From assembly GCA_963721645.1 (NCBI GenBank), contig CAVRJK010000002.1, positions 2,369,846 through 2,433,845 of the forward strand: a DNA stretch of 64,000 nt, given 5' to 3'. The position numbers were made by a program, and so were the translations under genes. The stretch is from JALZKA01 sp963721645 (GTDB lineage: Bacteria > Actinomycetota > Thermoleophilia > Solirubrobacterales > 70-9). Of the stretch, positions 1-8,066 are shown piece by piece (the first letter of the stretch is position 1; each line of letters opens with the position of its first letter). A model generated the notes under the pieces. It worked only from the letters and a program-made list of their open reading frames with translations. It was not told the DNA's origin and did not search any database.

Positions 1-74
1 CGCTCTTCCAGAACCTCCCGGTCGATGCGCGTGAACGTGTTGCGGCGGCTATGTACATAAAGGATCCGGGCCAC
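1..74 (-). CDS. Glycosyltransferase-like protein, N-terminal fragment
   Basis: A minus-strand reading frame starts at GTG (74-72) and runs off the left edge of the window. Its first residues, VARILYVHSRRNTFTRIDRE, resemble the start of GT4-type glycosyltransferases: a first beta strand RILYV followed by an R-x-D-x-E-x-L helix. A GGAGG lies immediately upstream, but only 2 nt from the GTG, which is short. Only 24 codons are visible, so the family call is tentative. It is divergent from dedA. Confidence 0.45.
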   Translation of the reverse strand, partial: MARILYVHSRRNTFTRIDREVLEE

Positions 75-94
75 GGCCTCCGTAGTCTGATGGA

Positions 95-114
95 CTGGGG
101 TCAGGCACCCCTTA
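95..114. repeat. REP-like palindrome GGGGTCAGGCACCCCTTA
   Basis: Short imperfect palindrome (GGGGTCAGGCACCCC) just before the dedA start codon. It belongs to the repeat family found throughout the window and lies between two divergent genes. Confidence 0.6.
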
Positions 115-117
115 GAA

Positions 118-786
118 ATGACCACGCCACTAAACCCATTTGCATCCGTCACCGACTTCATCGTCGACCCGATCGTCGATGTCGCGACCGAGTTCATCGA
201 CTCCGTCGGCTTGATTGGCGTCTTCTTGCTGATGCTGCTCGAGTCCGCCTGCATCCCCGTGCCGTCGGAGGCGATCATGCTGTTCGCCGGCTTCAACGTC
301 TCAGAGGGCGACCTGACGATGTTCGGGATCATCGCGGCCGGGGTCCTGGGAAACGTCGTCGGCTCCTGGATCGCGTGGGCCGCGGGCTACTACGGGCGCA
401 TGGAGCTGCTCGAAAAGAACCGGCTCGTCCACTTGAACCCCAAGCACCTCGCGTGGGCCGACGACTGGTTCCAGCGCCATGGCGACGCCACGGTCTTCTT
501 CTCCCGGATGCTGCCGATCATCCGGACTTTCATCTCCCTCCCCGCCGGCATCGCCAAGATGCCGTTCTGGCGCTTCACCTGGCTCACAACCCTCGGCTGC
601 ATTCCCTGGGTGACGATGCTGGCGTTCATCGGACGTGAGGTCGGCGACAACTGGGAGGAGTGGCGCGACTACCTCCACTACTTCGACTACCCGGTCGCTG
701 CGGCGATCCTCGCCGGAATCATCTACTTCCTGATCAAGCGCCGCCGCGGCGGACCGCCGCCCGCCCCCGCCGACAGCGCGGCGTGA
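118..786 (+). CDS. DedA family membrane protein
   Basis: A 222-residue integral membrane protein of the DedA/SNARE-associated (VTT) family. Visible hallmarks are an early hydrophobic helix followed by LESACIPVPSE (the ExxxxPxPSE re-entrant motif), the FFSRMLPIIRTFISLPAGIAKM segment with its paired arginines, and a final helix ending in a basic RRR tail. Members of this family include polyprenyl-phosphate translocases that return undecaprenyl phosphate to the cytoplasmic face. The downstream uppP gene overlaps it by 4 nt (GTGA), which supports a lipid-carrier recycling role; the substrate is not provable from sequence. The Shine-Dalgarno match before the ATG is weak and a REP-like palindrome lies just upstream. 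Confidence 0.9.
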   Translation: MTTPLNPFASVTDFIVDPIVDVATEFIDSVGLIGVFLLMLLESACIPVPSEAIMLFAGFNVSEGDLTMFGIIAAGVLGNVVGSWIAWAAGYYGRMELLEKNRLVHLNPKHLAWADDWFQRHGDATVFFSRMLPIIRTFISLPAGIAKMPFWRFTWLTTLGCIPWVTMLAFIGREVGDNWEEWRDYLHYFDYPVAAAILAGIIYFLIKRRRGGPPPAPADSAA

Positions 787-1595
787 GCCACAGCCGCGCC
801 GCTCTTCGCATCCCCGACAAGCGCGCTGCCCTGCTCGGCATGGTGCAAGGGCCCACCGAGCTCCTCCCGGTCTCCAGCTCGGCGCACATCTCGCTTGTCC
901 CGTTCATGGCCGGATGGGAGTGGCAGGAGCTTGACCCCGAGGCGCGCAAGAGCTTCGAGGTTGCGCTCCACGCAGGCACTGCACTGGCGCTCCTGATCTC
1001 GCTCCGGCACGAGATCGCGGACGAGTTCCGTGATTTCGACGCGCGGCGGGCCAGCGTGGTGGCTCTGTCCTTTGCGCCGCCCGCCATCGCCGGGCTCGCA
1101 TTCGAGCGCAGGATCGAGACGCTTGGGACGCCGCGGGCCACCGCGGCAGGCCTGGCCATCGGCGCCGCTGCGATGGCGGCGGCCGACGCGATGCCGCGGA
1201 CGCGCGGACGTGGCGATGCGCGCGCGGTCGATGGGCTCCTCCTGGGGATCGCACAGGCTCTCGCGCTCATCCCGGGCGTCTCGCGAAACGGCGCGACGCT
1301 CACGGCGGCGCGAGCTCGTGCATTTGACCGCGCGCAGGCAAATCTTTTGTCCCGCACCGTCGCACTACCCGTGATCACCGGCGCGGTGGCGCTCAAGGGA
1401 ACGCGGCTCGCCAAGCGCGGGATCACGCCCGGCACCGGCCGCGCTCTCGCGATCGGCGGTGCCGCGGCCTTCGTCTCGACGCTCGCGTCGCAAAGCCTGA
1501 TCCGCCTGGTCGAGCGCGACCGCGCGCTCTGGCCGTACGCGGCCTATCGCGTCGCTCTTGCCGGCATGGTGATGCGCCGTGTCACGCGTGCGTGA
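783..1595 (+). CDS. uppP: Undecaprenyl-diphosphatase UppP (BacA family)
   Basis: Integral membrane phosphatase that hydrolyses undecaprenyl diphosphate to the monophosphate carrier used for peptidoglycan and other glycans. The GTG at 783 is chosen because it overlaps the dedA stop (GTGA) and gives 270 residues, the usual size; a longer in-frame extension to 660 would run inside dedA. Motif 1 is VQGPTELLPVSSSAH (residues 21-35, catalytic-region Glu26) and motif 2 is PGVSRNGAT (about 164-172, Arg168). The second motif has Asn where the family usually has Ser (PGxSRSG), a small deviation. The remainder is hydrophobic with multiple predicted helices. Co-translation with dedA suggests one carrier-recycling unit. 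Confidence 0.92.
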   Translation: MSHSRAALRIPDKRAALLGMVQGPTELLPVSSSAHISLVPFMAGWEWQELDPEARKSFEVALHAGTALALLISLRHEIADEFRDFDARRASVVALSFAPPAIAGLAFERRIETLGTPRATAAGLAIGAAAMAAADAMPRTRGRGDARAVDGLLLGIAQALALIPGVSRNGATLTAARARAFDRAQANLLSRTVALPVITGAVALKGTRLAKRGITPGTGRALAIGGAAAFVSTLASQSLIRLVERDRALWPYAAYRVALAGMVMRRVTRA

Positions 1596-1659
1596 TTGAC
1601 CCGGCAAAGGCAGGTCTGATCCACGTGCGCCAGTCGCAGACGCTTGTCCGTGCTGTTGA

Positions 1660-2670
1660 ATGCCGCTCGTGACGCAAGACGCATACGCAAAGGCCGGAGT
1701 GAGTCAGTCGGACGCCGACGCCTCGGTGGCGGCTCTCGTCAAGCACCTGGGCGCGATCGAGACCGGCAGGCCGTCCCGGGTCGTTCCCCTGCCCGGCCAC
1801 TACGCCAGCGTGCTTCGCCTCGACGAGAAGTCCGGCATCGCCTTCGGAACCGACGGCGTTGGAACCAAGATGGTCGTCGCCGAGGAGCTTGGACGTTTCG
1901 AGACGATCGGAATCGACCTGATCGCGATGAACGTGAACGACCTCGTCTGCGTCGGTGCCGAGCCGATCGCGTTGGTCGACTTCATCTTGTGCCGCGAGGC
2001 AACGCCCGAGATCTGCGGGCAGATCGGCGAGGGCCTGCGCGCAGGAGCCGAACAGGCGGCTATCGAGATTCCCGGCGGCGAGATCGCCCAGGTGGGCGAC
2101 GTCGTCCAAGGCTGGGAACTCGGCGGTTCTGCGATCGGCCTGGTCGAACTCGACTCGATCGTCACCGGTGAGCGCATCGAGCCGGGCGACGCACTGATCG
2201 GCCTCCCCTCCTCCGGCCTCCACTCGAACGGCTACACGCTCGCACGGAAGGTGCTGGCCGACTTGCCGTGGGACGACGATCGACTGGGGCGCCCGCTCGG
2301 CGACATCGTCTTGGAGCCCACGGTCATCTACGTCCGTGCGGTCCTGGATCTCCTGGCGTCGAGCGCCGACGTCCGCGGCCTCGCCCACATCACGGGCGAC
2401 GGGTTGAACAACCTCTTGCGGCTGTCGCGCGACGTGGGCTACGAGCTCTCTGACCCGCTCGATGTCCCGCCGGTGTTTGGCCTGATCTCAGAGCTCGGCG
2501 GCATTGCGGACGATGAGATGCACGAGGTCTTCAACATGGGCCTCGGCTTCGTCGCAATCGTTCCTGCCGCCCACGCCGAAGCCGCCGTCGAATTGCTCGG
2601 CGCGCATCACCCCGGCACGCGAGTGATCGGCCGGGTCACCGACCGCGCGGGTTCCGTAGAGCAGCCCTAG
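1660..2670 (+). CDS. purM: Phosphoribosylformylglycinamidine cyclo-ligase
   Basis: AIR synthetase of purine biosynthesis: ATP-dependent cyclisation of FGAM to aminoimidazole ribonucleotide. The 336-residue length fits the family. Visible signatures are the ATP-binding loop FGTDGVGTKM, the GIDLIAMNVNDLVCVGAEP segment, GLPSSGLHSNGYTLAR, HITGDGLNNLLR and the C-terminal VFNMGLGF motif. The family often has HITGGG; here it is HITGDG. The ATG at 1660 is used; an in-frame GTG lies at 1669. No obvious ribosome-binding site is visible. The gene stands alone between uppP and a PfpI-like gene. Confidence 0.95.
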   Translation: MPLVTQDAYAKAGVSQSDADASVAALVKHLGAIETGRPSRVVPLPGHYASVLRLDEKSGIAFGTDGVGTKMVVAEELGRFETIGIDLIAMNVNDLVCVGAEPIALVDFILCREATPEICGQIGEGLRAGAEQAAIEIPGGEIAQVGDVVQGWELGGSAIGLVELDSIVTGERIEPGDALIGLPSSGLHSNGYTLARKVLADLPWDDDRLGRPLGDIVLEPTVIYVRAVLDLLASSADVRGLAHITGDGLNNLLRLSRDVGYELSDPLDVPPVFGLISELGGIADDEMHEVFNMGLGFVAIVPAAHAEAAVELLGAHHPGTRVIGRVTDRAGSVEQP

Positions 2671-2803
2671 CGCGACGCGGCGACATCACGGTGCTTTCAT
2701 GGAAATGCGCCCCAGGCCGAGGGGCCAAACGTCCAACGCTGCGCCCTATAGGGGGTAGATCGGGACGTTTGACGACATACGCGGGGCCTGCGACGATCCC
2801 GCC

Positions 2804-3439
2804 ATGCAGATAGCCATCCTTGTTTTTGAGAAGCTCACCGCCCTCGACGCCATCGGGCCATACGAAGTTCTTTCGCGCTTGCCGGGTTTCGAACTCACCT
2901 TCGTCGCGGTCAACACCGGAGAGCTGCGGACCGACACCGGCCGCCTGGGCATCACCGCCGACGCGACCATCGAAGAGGTGCCCGAGCCCGACGTGCTGCT
3001 GATCCCGGGCGGGGAGGGCAACCGGCCGCTTCTTTCAGACGAGAACGTCCTCGATTGGGTCCGCCACGTCCACTCGAAGTCGACCTGGACCACGTCCGTC
3101 TGCACTGGATCGCTGGTCCTGGGCGCCGCGGGCGTCCTCGAGGGCAAGCGTGCGACCAGCCACTGGGCGTATCGCGATCAGCTTCGCGAGTACGGCGCCG
3201 AGCCGGTAGCCGAGCGAGTGGTCGAGGACGGCAAGGTGATGACCGCGGCGGGAGTCTCCGCAGGCATCGACATGGCGCTCACCCTGGCCGCGCGCTTGAC
3301 GCACGAGGACGTCGCAAAGGCGATCCAGCTCGGCATCGAGTACGACCCGGACCCGCCGTACGACGCCGGCTCGCCCGAAAAGGCCGGCGAGGACCTGGTC
3401 GACCTGGTGCGCGGTCTCGAGCGCGCCGACGCTCCCTAA
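2804..3439 (+). CDS. DJ-1/PfpI family protein (isonitrile hydratase-like)
   Basis: A 211-residue class I glutamine-amidotransferase-fold protein. The nucleophile elbow is TTSVCTGSLVLGAAG, with the conserved Cys, followed by ATSHWAYRDQL, both typical of the isonitrile hydratase/PfpI branch. An early acidic residue in VFEKLTALDAIGPYEVL also fits. The exact substrate cannot be assigned. The stop codon lies inside an 18-bp perfect inverted repeat. A GACGAT box ends 6 nt before the ATG, consistent with leaderless transcription. Confidence 0.85.
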   Translation: MQIAILVFEKLTALDAIGPYEVLSRLPGFELTFVAVNTGELRTDTGRLGITADATIEEVPEPDVLLIPGGEGNRPLLSDENVLDWVRHVHSKSTWTTSVCTGSLVLGAAGVLEGKRATSHWAYRDQLREYGAEPVAERVVEDGKVMTAAGVSAGIDMALTLAARLTHEDVAKAIQLGIEYDPDPPYDAGSPEKAGEDLVDLVRGLERADAP

Positions 3440-3482
3440 GAGGGGTCAGGCACCATTCATGAGAGGTGCCTGACCCCTCTTA
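3437..3482. repeat. Perfect 18-bp inverted repeat (REP-type hairpin)
   Basis: The left arm TAAGAGGGGTCAGGCACC (3437-3454) and the right arm (3465-3482) are exact reverse complements separated by a 10-nt loop (ATTCATGAGA). The left arm begins with the stop codon of the PfpI-like gene. There is no T-run, so it is not a classical intrinsic terminator, but it could form a strong hairpin in RNA. Its core matches the GGGGTCAG/GGTGCCTG repeat family of this genome. Confidence 0.85.
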
Positions 3483-3506
3483 GGTTGGCGCTGCGACAAT
3501 GCGCAT

Positions 3507-4127
3507 GTGGCGAACCGTGACGGCGAAGCGACCGGTCCCTACGCGGGCAAGCGCGTGATCGACCTCTTCCTGGTCGCGGTCGTGGCCCTGCCCGCGCTCC
3601 TGATCGCAATCCCTGCCGCCGTGGCAATCCGACTGACCTCACAAGGGCCGGTGCTCTTTCGCCAAGAGCGGATCGGGCGCGACGGCCGGCCGTTCGAGCT
3701 CGTCAAGTTCCGCACCATGGTCGCCGGCGACAACCCGATCTTCCCCGATGCGAGCAGCATCACCCGGGTCGGCAAGCTCCTGCGCCGACTGTCGTTCGAC
3801 GAGGTTCCCCAGCTCCTGAACGTCGCCCGGGGCGAGATGAGCGTCATCGGTCCGCGGCCGACCCTGGCCTACCAGGTCGAGCGCTACGACTCCAAGCAGA
3901 GGCGTCGCCTCTCGGTCAGGCCCGGAGTCTCCGGCTGGGCACAGCTCAAGGGCCGAAACGAGATTCCGTGGGCAGCCCGGATCGAACTCGACCTCGAGTA
4001 CATCGACCACATCCAGTCGCCTCTGGCCGACATCCGCATCCTTGCCCGCTCGATGATCGCGGCGCTCCGCGGAGGGGGCGTCGAGGGCCACCCCGCCGAC
4101 GACCCTCTCGCCAAAATCGATGGCTGA
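3507..4127 (+). CDS. Sugar transferase, PglC/WcaJ-type phosphoglycosyl transferase
   Basis: A 206-residue monotopic phosphoglycosyl transferase, predicted to transfer a phospho-sugar from a nucleotide sugar to undecaprenyl phosphate. It has the N-terminal basic RVIDLFLVAVVALPALLIAI hydrophobic helix, then GPVLFRQERIGRDGRPFELVKFRTM, the SFDEVPQLLNVARGEMSVIGPRP core and the PGVSGWAQLKGRN signature near the C-terminus. The start is GTG at 3507, 6 nt after a GACAAT box. The next gene overlaps by 8 nt and encodes a PglD-like acetyltransferase, as in N-acetylated bacillosamine-type pathways; the final glycan is unknown. Confidence 0.93.
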   Translation: MANRDGEATGPYAGKRVIDLFLVAVVALPALLIAIPAAVAIRLTSQGPVLFRQERIGRDGRPFELVKFRTMVAGDNPIFPDASSITRVGKLLRRLSFDEVPQLLNVARGEMSVIGPRPTLAYQVERYDSKQRRRLSVRPGVSGWAQLKGRNEIPWAARIELDLEYIDHIQSPLADIRILARSMIAALRGGGVEGHPADDPLAKIDG

Positions 4128-4755
4128 CGATCTGGTCATCTTCGGCGCGGGCGGGCATGGCCGCGAGACGCTCGACATCGTCGAGGCCATCAACGACGAC
4201 GGCTCGGCCACGTGGAACTTCCTGGGCTTTCTCGACGACGGAGAGGTGAGAGCGGAGCGGCTTGACCGGCGCGGCGCCCAGGTCGTCGACGTGAGCGAGC
4301 TCGACCCGGAAAAGGTCCGCTACGTGATCGGCATCGGCGACCCGTCGACGCGCGAAACCGTTGCCGAGCGGATGACAAAGTCGGGATTCGTTCCGGCGAC
4401 GCTTATTCACCCCCAAGCCTCGGTGGGCGGGGACGTGCGCATCGCCGAAGGCGTCGTGCTTGCCGCCGGAGCACGGGTGACGACGAACGTTTCGCTCGAG
4501 CGCCATGTCCAGCTGAATGTGGGATCGGTTGTTTCGCACGATTGCGAGATCGGCGCCTTCGCGACCCTGAGCCCCGGGACGCTCGTGAACGGCGATTGCA
4601 GGATCGGCGAGCGGGCCTTTTTTGGCACTGGAGCAATAGTCACTCCCGGCCTCGAAATCGGTGCGGACGCGAGGGTCGGGGCCGGCGCGGTGGTCCTGGC
4701 GGACGTGTCGGAAGGCACCACCGTTGTCGGCGTGCCGGCGGCTCCGGCACCATAG
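4120..4755 (+). CDS. PglD/NeuD-like sugar O/N-acetyltransferase (left-handed beta-helix)
   Basis: A 211-residue protein with an N-terminal nucleotide-sugar-binding Rossmann-like region (LVIFGAGGHGRETLDIV) and a C-terminal hexapeptide-repeat beta-helix, seen in the I-G-x-x-A pattern from about residue 100 onward (SVGGDVRIAEGVVLAAGARV, then HDCEIGAFATLSPGTLV). The likely catalytic His lies in SHDCEIG. It is predicted to acetylate an amino-sugar before lipid-linked glycan assembly. Overlap with the preceding PglC-like gene argues for coupled translation. Acceptor specificity is not readable from sequence. Confidence 0.9.
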   Translation: MADDLVIFGAGGHGRETLDIVEAINDDGSATWNFLGFLDDGEVRAERLDRRGAQVVDVSELDPEKVRYVIGIGDPSTRETVAERMTKSGFVPATLIHPQASVGGDVRIAEGVVLAAGARVTTNVSLERHVQLNVGSVVSHDCEIGAFATLSPGTLVNGDCRIGERAFFGTGAIVTPGLEIGADARVGAGAVVLADVSEGTTVVGVPAAPAP

Positions 4756-4839
4756 GATCGGTCAAGGCTTGCAATACCGCTCCCCAAGCGGGACTCCAGC
4801 GGCCTGCGGCGAATCCCAACCCATCGATCTCTACCTCTG

Positions 4840-6372
4840 ATGAGCCCCGAATCCGGAACAAGAAGTGGGACCGGCCTGATCGGCCAGGTTCTGTCGGGCA
4901 GATACCGCCTCGAGGGCAAGCTCGGTTCGGGCGGAATGTCCACGGTCTACCTCGCCCTCGACCAGACTCTCCAGCGCAAGGTGGCGGCCAAGGTGCTCCA
5001 CCGCGAGATGTCGGATCAGCCCGACCAGCTCGAGCGATTCCGCCGCGAAGCCCGGGCCGTCGCGCGAATCTCGCATCCAAACGTCGTCTCGGTGATCGAC
5101 GCCGGGAACGACGAGGACGGACATCCCTACATCGTCTTCGAGTACGTCGACGGCGAAACTCTGAAGCAGCGAATCGATCGGTTCGGGCGCCTGCCGCTCG
5201 ACGAGGCCGCCGCGTACGCCATCGAGGTAGGGCGGGGCCTCCAGGCCGCCCACCTCGCGCACATGGTGCATCGCGACGTCAAGCCACAGAACGTCCTGAT
5301 CGACGGCGAGGGCCGGGCCAAGGTCACCGATTTCGGCATCGCTCTCTCCCTGGAGGCTGACGGACTGACCAAGACCGGGCGCGTACTGGGTACGACCGAC
5401 TACGTCTCCCCCGAGCAGGCCATGGGCAAGGCCGTCGACGAGCGCTCAGACATCTATTCGCTCGGGATCGTCCTCTTCGAGATGCTCCGCGGCGACGTGC
5501 CGTTCAAGGCGGAAACGCTCGTGGGCGTCGCGATGAAGCACGTGAACGACCCCATGCCCGACATCCAGTCGAGCCGGCCGGGCACTTCCTCGGCGCTCGC
5601 CGCGGTGATCGAGCGCTCGACCCAAAAAGACCCGAAGAAGCGCTACCGGGACATGGGTGCGATGCTCGCCGACCTCGAGGGCGCGCTCGAGGTCGAGGTC
5701 GCGCGTGCCGGTGGCGCGACGGGTGAGGCGACGACGGTGCTCGACTCTGTGCCGTCCAAGTCCCGGATCCTCAGTTCTCGATCGGTCTCGATCGTCGGCA
5801 TCCTTTTGGTCCTCGCCGGAGTACTGGTTGCCCTCGCGCTGGTCGAGCTCGGCGGCGAGTCGAACCAGCCCGTATCCGAGATCGCGGGCGAAGAAGCGGA
5901 AGCGCCGGCGAGCGGTGAAGAGATCACCGTTTCCAACCCGGCGGACTATGACCCCGAAGGTGGGGACGGGGAGCACCCGGAAGCCGTCGGCGAGGCGATC
6001 GACGGCGATCCGGAGACGTTCTGGCTCACCTCCACTTACAGCGCCGGACCTGCACTCGAGGCGTCCGGCAAGACCGGCGTCGGCCTGGTCGTCGAAACAG
6101 ACGAGGTGGTCGCGGCGCGCCAGATACAGATCGAGACCAAGGATCCAGGCTGGACCGCTGAGATCTACGCGATCGAGGGCGACCCGCCCGATGCGCTCGA
6201 GGAGTGGGGCGATCCGATCTCAGCCCAGCCGTTCGAGACTCAAGACGAATCGAACATCCCGCTGAACGAGAAGGAAGCCGACCACTACCTGATCTGGATT
6301 ACCGAACTGACCGAGAACGCCGATGACGGCGGCTACTTCGCCACGATCGGCGAAGTCTCGTTGTTCGACTGA
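4840..6372 (+). CDS. Membrane Ser/Thr protein kinase with extracellular discoidin-like domain
   Basis: A 510-residue Hanks-type kinase. The kinase domain spans about residues 20-285, with the glycine loop LGSGGMSTVY, Lys51, HRDVKPQN (catalytic 144-151) and TDFGIA (163-168), so all catalytic residues are present. A transmembrane helix at about 316-336 is followed by an extracellular region resembling a discoidin/F5-8C fold: GDGEHPEAVGEAIDGDPETF then FWLTSTY. Such a domain could bind a cell-wall or sugar ligand, unlike the PASTA kinase elsewhere in this window. It follows the PglC/PglD pair by 84 bp on the same strand; whether they form an operon is unclear. Confidence 0.93.
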   Translation: MSPESGTRSGTGLIGQVLSGRYRLEGKLGSGGMSTVYLALDQTLQRKVAAKVLHREMSDQPDQLERFRREARAVARISHPNVVSVIDAGNDEDGHPYIVFEYVDGETLKQRIDRFGRLPLDEAAAYAIEVGRGLQAAHLAHMVHRDVKPQNVLIDGEGRAKVTDFGIALSLEADGLTKTGRVLGTTDYVSPEQAMGKAVDERSDIYSLGIVLFEMLRGDVPFKAETLVGVAMKHVNDPMPDIQSSRPGTSSALAAVIERSTQKDPKKRYRDMGAMLADLEGALEVEVARAGGATGEATTVLDSVPSKSRILSSRSVSIVGILLVLAGVLVALALVELGGESNQPVSEIAGEEAEAPASGEEITVSNPADYDPEGGDGEHPEAVGEAIDGDPETFWLTSTYSAGPALEASGKTGVGLVVETDEVVAARQIQIETKDPGWTAEIYAIEGDPPDALEEWGDPISAQPFETQDESNIPLNEKEADHYLIWITELTENADDGGYFATIGEVSLFD

Positions 6373-7221
6373 TCACGAGGCAACCGCGTTGACGGCCAGG
6401 CCCGGAATGGCGTAGCCGCTGCCGGTCGCAAACGCACCGGCCCGCTCCTCCAACTCGCGTCGAATCTCCAGTTGCTCCTCGGGATCGAGTCCGCTGATCG
6501 CAACCGCCACGGGTCCCTGGAGCTCGCTGACGAAGGCCCATAGCTCGTCCCCCGTCTCGAACCGCCAAGCGATCTCGATCTCCTCGACCCTGATCGACCC
6601 AAAGCCCGCCGTCGCAAATAGAGGCTCGATCGTTTGCGCGTCCGGCATCGAGAACTGGCCCGGTCCGCCCTTACCCGCGGGGGGCTCCATGAGGCCCCGC
6701 TCGATCACGATGCCGGCAGATGTGGTCATCCACGGATTCCTGTCTGGCGGTCCCCATGTCGAACACGCGAACCGTCCCCCGTCCCGGAGCACCCGTCTGA
6801 TCTCACCCAAGGCCTGGTCCGGGTTGGGGAACAGCATCAACCCAAATCTGCAGAGAACGCCATCAACGCTGCCGTCCTCGAGATCGAGAGCCTCGGCGTC
6901 GAGAACGCGGAACTCGGCGTTGGCAAGACCAAGCTCGCCCGCGGCCCTCTCTGCGGCCCGCACCATCTCAGGCGAGAAGTCGCTCGAAATGAGACGGCCA
7001 TCCGATCCGATGCGGCTCGCGGCTTCAAAGCCGGTCTCGCCGGTGCCGGCTGCGAGATCCAACACGGTCTCTCCGGCCACCGGGTCGATGGCGTCCACAA
7101 GCCATTCGCTCACTTTCGACGTCGAGCGGGCGTTCAGTTGGCGGCGCCGTTCCCACTGCGTCGCCATCCCGTCCCAAAACTCGCGGCTTCTGGCCTTTTG
7201 CTCCTCAGGAGTGTCGTCCAT
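6373..7221 (-). CDS. Class I SAM-dependent methyltransferase
   Basis: A 282-residue methyltransferase of the UbiE/type-11 class. Motif I VLDLAAGTGETGFEAA, the acidic motif VLDAEALDLEDGSVDGVLCR and the post-motif GEIRRVLRDGGRFACSTWG are clear. The start ATG at 7221 (MDDTPEEQK) is preferred because the upstream methyltransferase gene stops at 7226; the frame is open further to 7260. A paired methyltransferase lies immediately upstream. The C-terminal WAFVSELQGP segment is typical of uncharacterised small-molecule methyltransferases. The substrate is unknown. The gene ends at the base next to the convergent kinase stop. Confidence 0.88.
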   Translation of the reverse strand: MDDTPEEQKARSREFWDGMATQWERRRQLNARSTSKVSEWLVDAIDPVAGETVLDLAAGTGETGFEAASRIGSDGRLISSDFSPEMVRAAERAAGELGLANAEFRVLDAEALDLEDGSVDGVLCRFGLMLFPNPDQALGEIRRVLRDGGRFACSTWGPPDRNPWMTTSAGIVIERGLMEPPAGKGGPGQFSMPDAQTIEPLFATAGFGSIRVEEIEIAWRFETGDELWAFVSELQGPVAVAISGLDPEEQLEIRRELEERAGAFATGSGYAIPGLAVNAVAS

Positions 7222-7225
7222 GGCT

Positions 7226-8032
7226 CTAGTCGAGCTTCCCGACCGCTTCGAGGTATTCACCGCGGATCAGGACCGAGCCGTCGGTGGCCTCGTTCTGCTC
7301 GTCGACGAACGCATCCAGATCCGCCTTCAGGGCAGGCCATTTGTCGCCCAGGGCCTCCCGGGCCATCACCATCGGACCGAAGTTGGATTGAAAGACCTCG
7401 CTGTAGATCTCCGCGCTCTCTTCACGGAACTCGTTCATCTTGCGCTCGAAGGTGAGCTCTACGCCGAGCGGCTCCAACAGGGAGCGGACGTGGTCCTCGT
7501 TGCCCCACATCGGCGGGGGCTGAAAGCCCTCTGGTGGCGGCGGCATGTGCGAGCCGGTGAGACGGAACATCTCGCCAGTCGAGCCCTCCGGAGTCCAGGC
7601 CGCAAAGCCGATCACTCCACCGGGCCTGGTGACCCGCACCATCTCCGCCGCCGCCTGAGCATGGTCGGGCGCAAACATGTGCCCGAAGGTCGACAGCACG
7701 CGGTCGAACGTCGCGTCTTCGAACGGGAGGTCGAGGGCGTCCGCTTCCACCCACTCCACCTCAACGCCCGCGGCTTGCGCTCTGGCGCGCGCCGCGTCGA
7801 AATGAACGGACGAGATGTCCGAGCCGATGACGTTCGCTCCGCGCTTCGCCGCCGGAATCGCCACGGAGCCACCGCTGCCCGTACCGATATCGAGGACCTT
7901 CATGCCCTCCTCGATGCCCACGGAGTCCAGGAGCTTCGGGCCGGTGCCGGCCACATAGTCGGCGACGCGATCCCACTTCCCTGCGGACCAGACGGCGCGG
8001 TTGACGGCTTGCTTTTCGAGATCTACGGACAC
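7226..8032 (-). CDS. Class I SAM-dependent methyltransferase
   Basis: A 268-residue methyltransferase with motif I KVLDIGTGSGGSVAIPAA, an ADALDLPFEDATFDRVLS acidic loop and MVRVTRPGGVIGFAAWTPEG, typical of the UbiE/COQ5-like group. The GTG at 8032 is chosen over the longer frame to 8110 because it is preceded by a GGGGGAG ribosome-binding site. It sits 34 bp after ddl on the same strand and 4 bp before a second methyltransferase, so the two may be at the end of the pknB-ddl transcript. The two proteins are only distantly similar. Confidence 0.88.
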   Translation of the reverse strand: MSVDLEKQAVNRAVWSAGKWDRVADYVAGTGPKLLDSVGIEEGMKVLDIGTGSGGSVAIPAAKRGANVIGSDISSVHFDAARARAQAAGVEVEWVEADALDLPFEDATFDRVLSTFGHMFAPDHAQAAAEMVRVTRPGGVIGFAAWTPEGSTGEMFRLTGSHMPPPPEGFQPPPMWGNEDHVRSLLEPLGVELTFERKMNEFREESAEIYSEVFQSNFGPMVMAREALGDKWPALKADLDAFVDEQNEATDGSVLIRGEYLEAVGKLD

Positions 8033-8066
8033 GGCTCCCCCTTCGGTGGTTGTTACAACCGAAAGA

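Noticed and set aside
51..638. ORF overlapping dedA in another frame
   Set aside because: Arg/His-rich out-of-frame translation; dedA has the conserved motifs.
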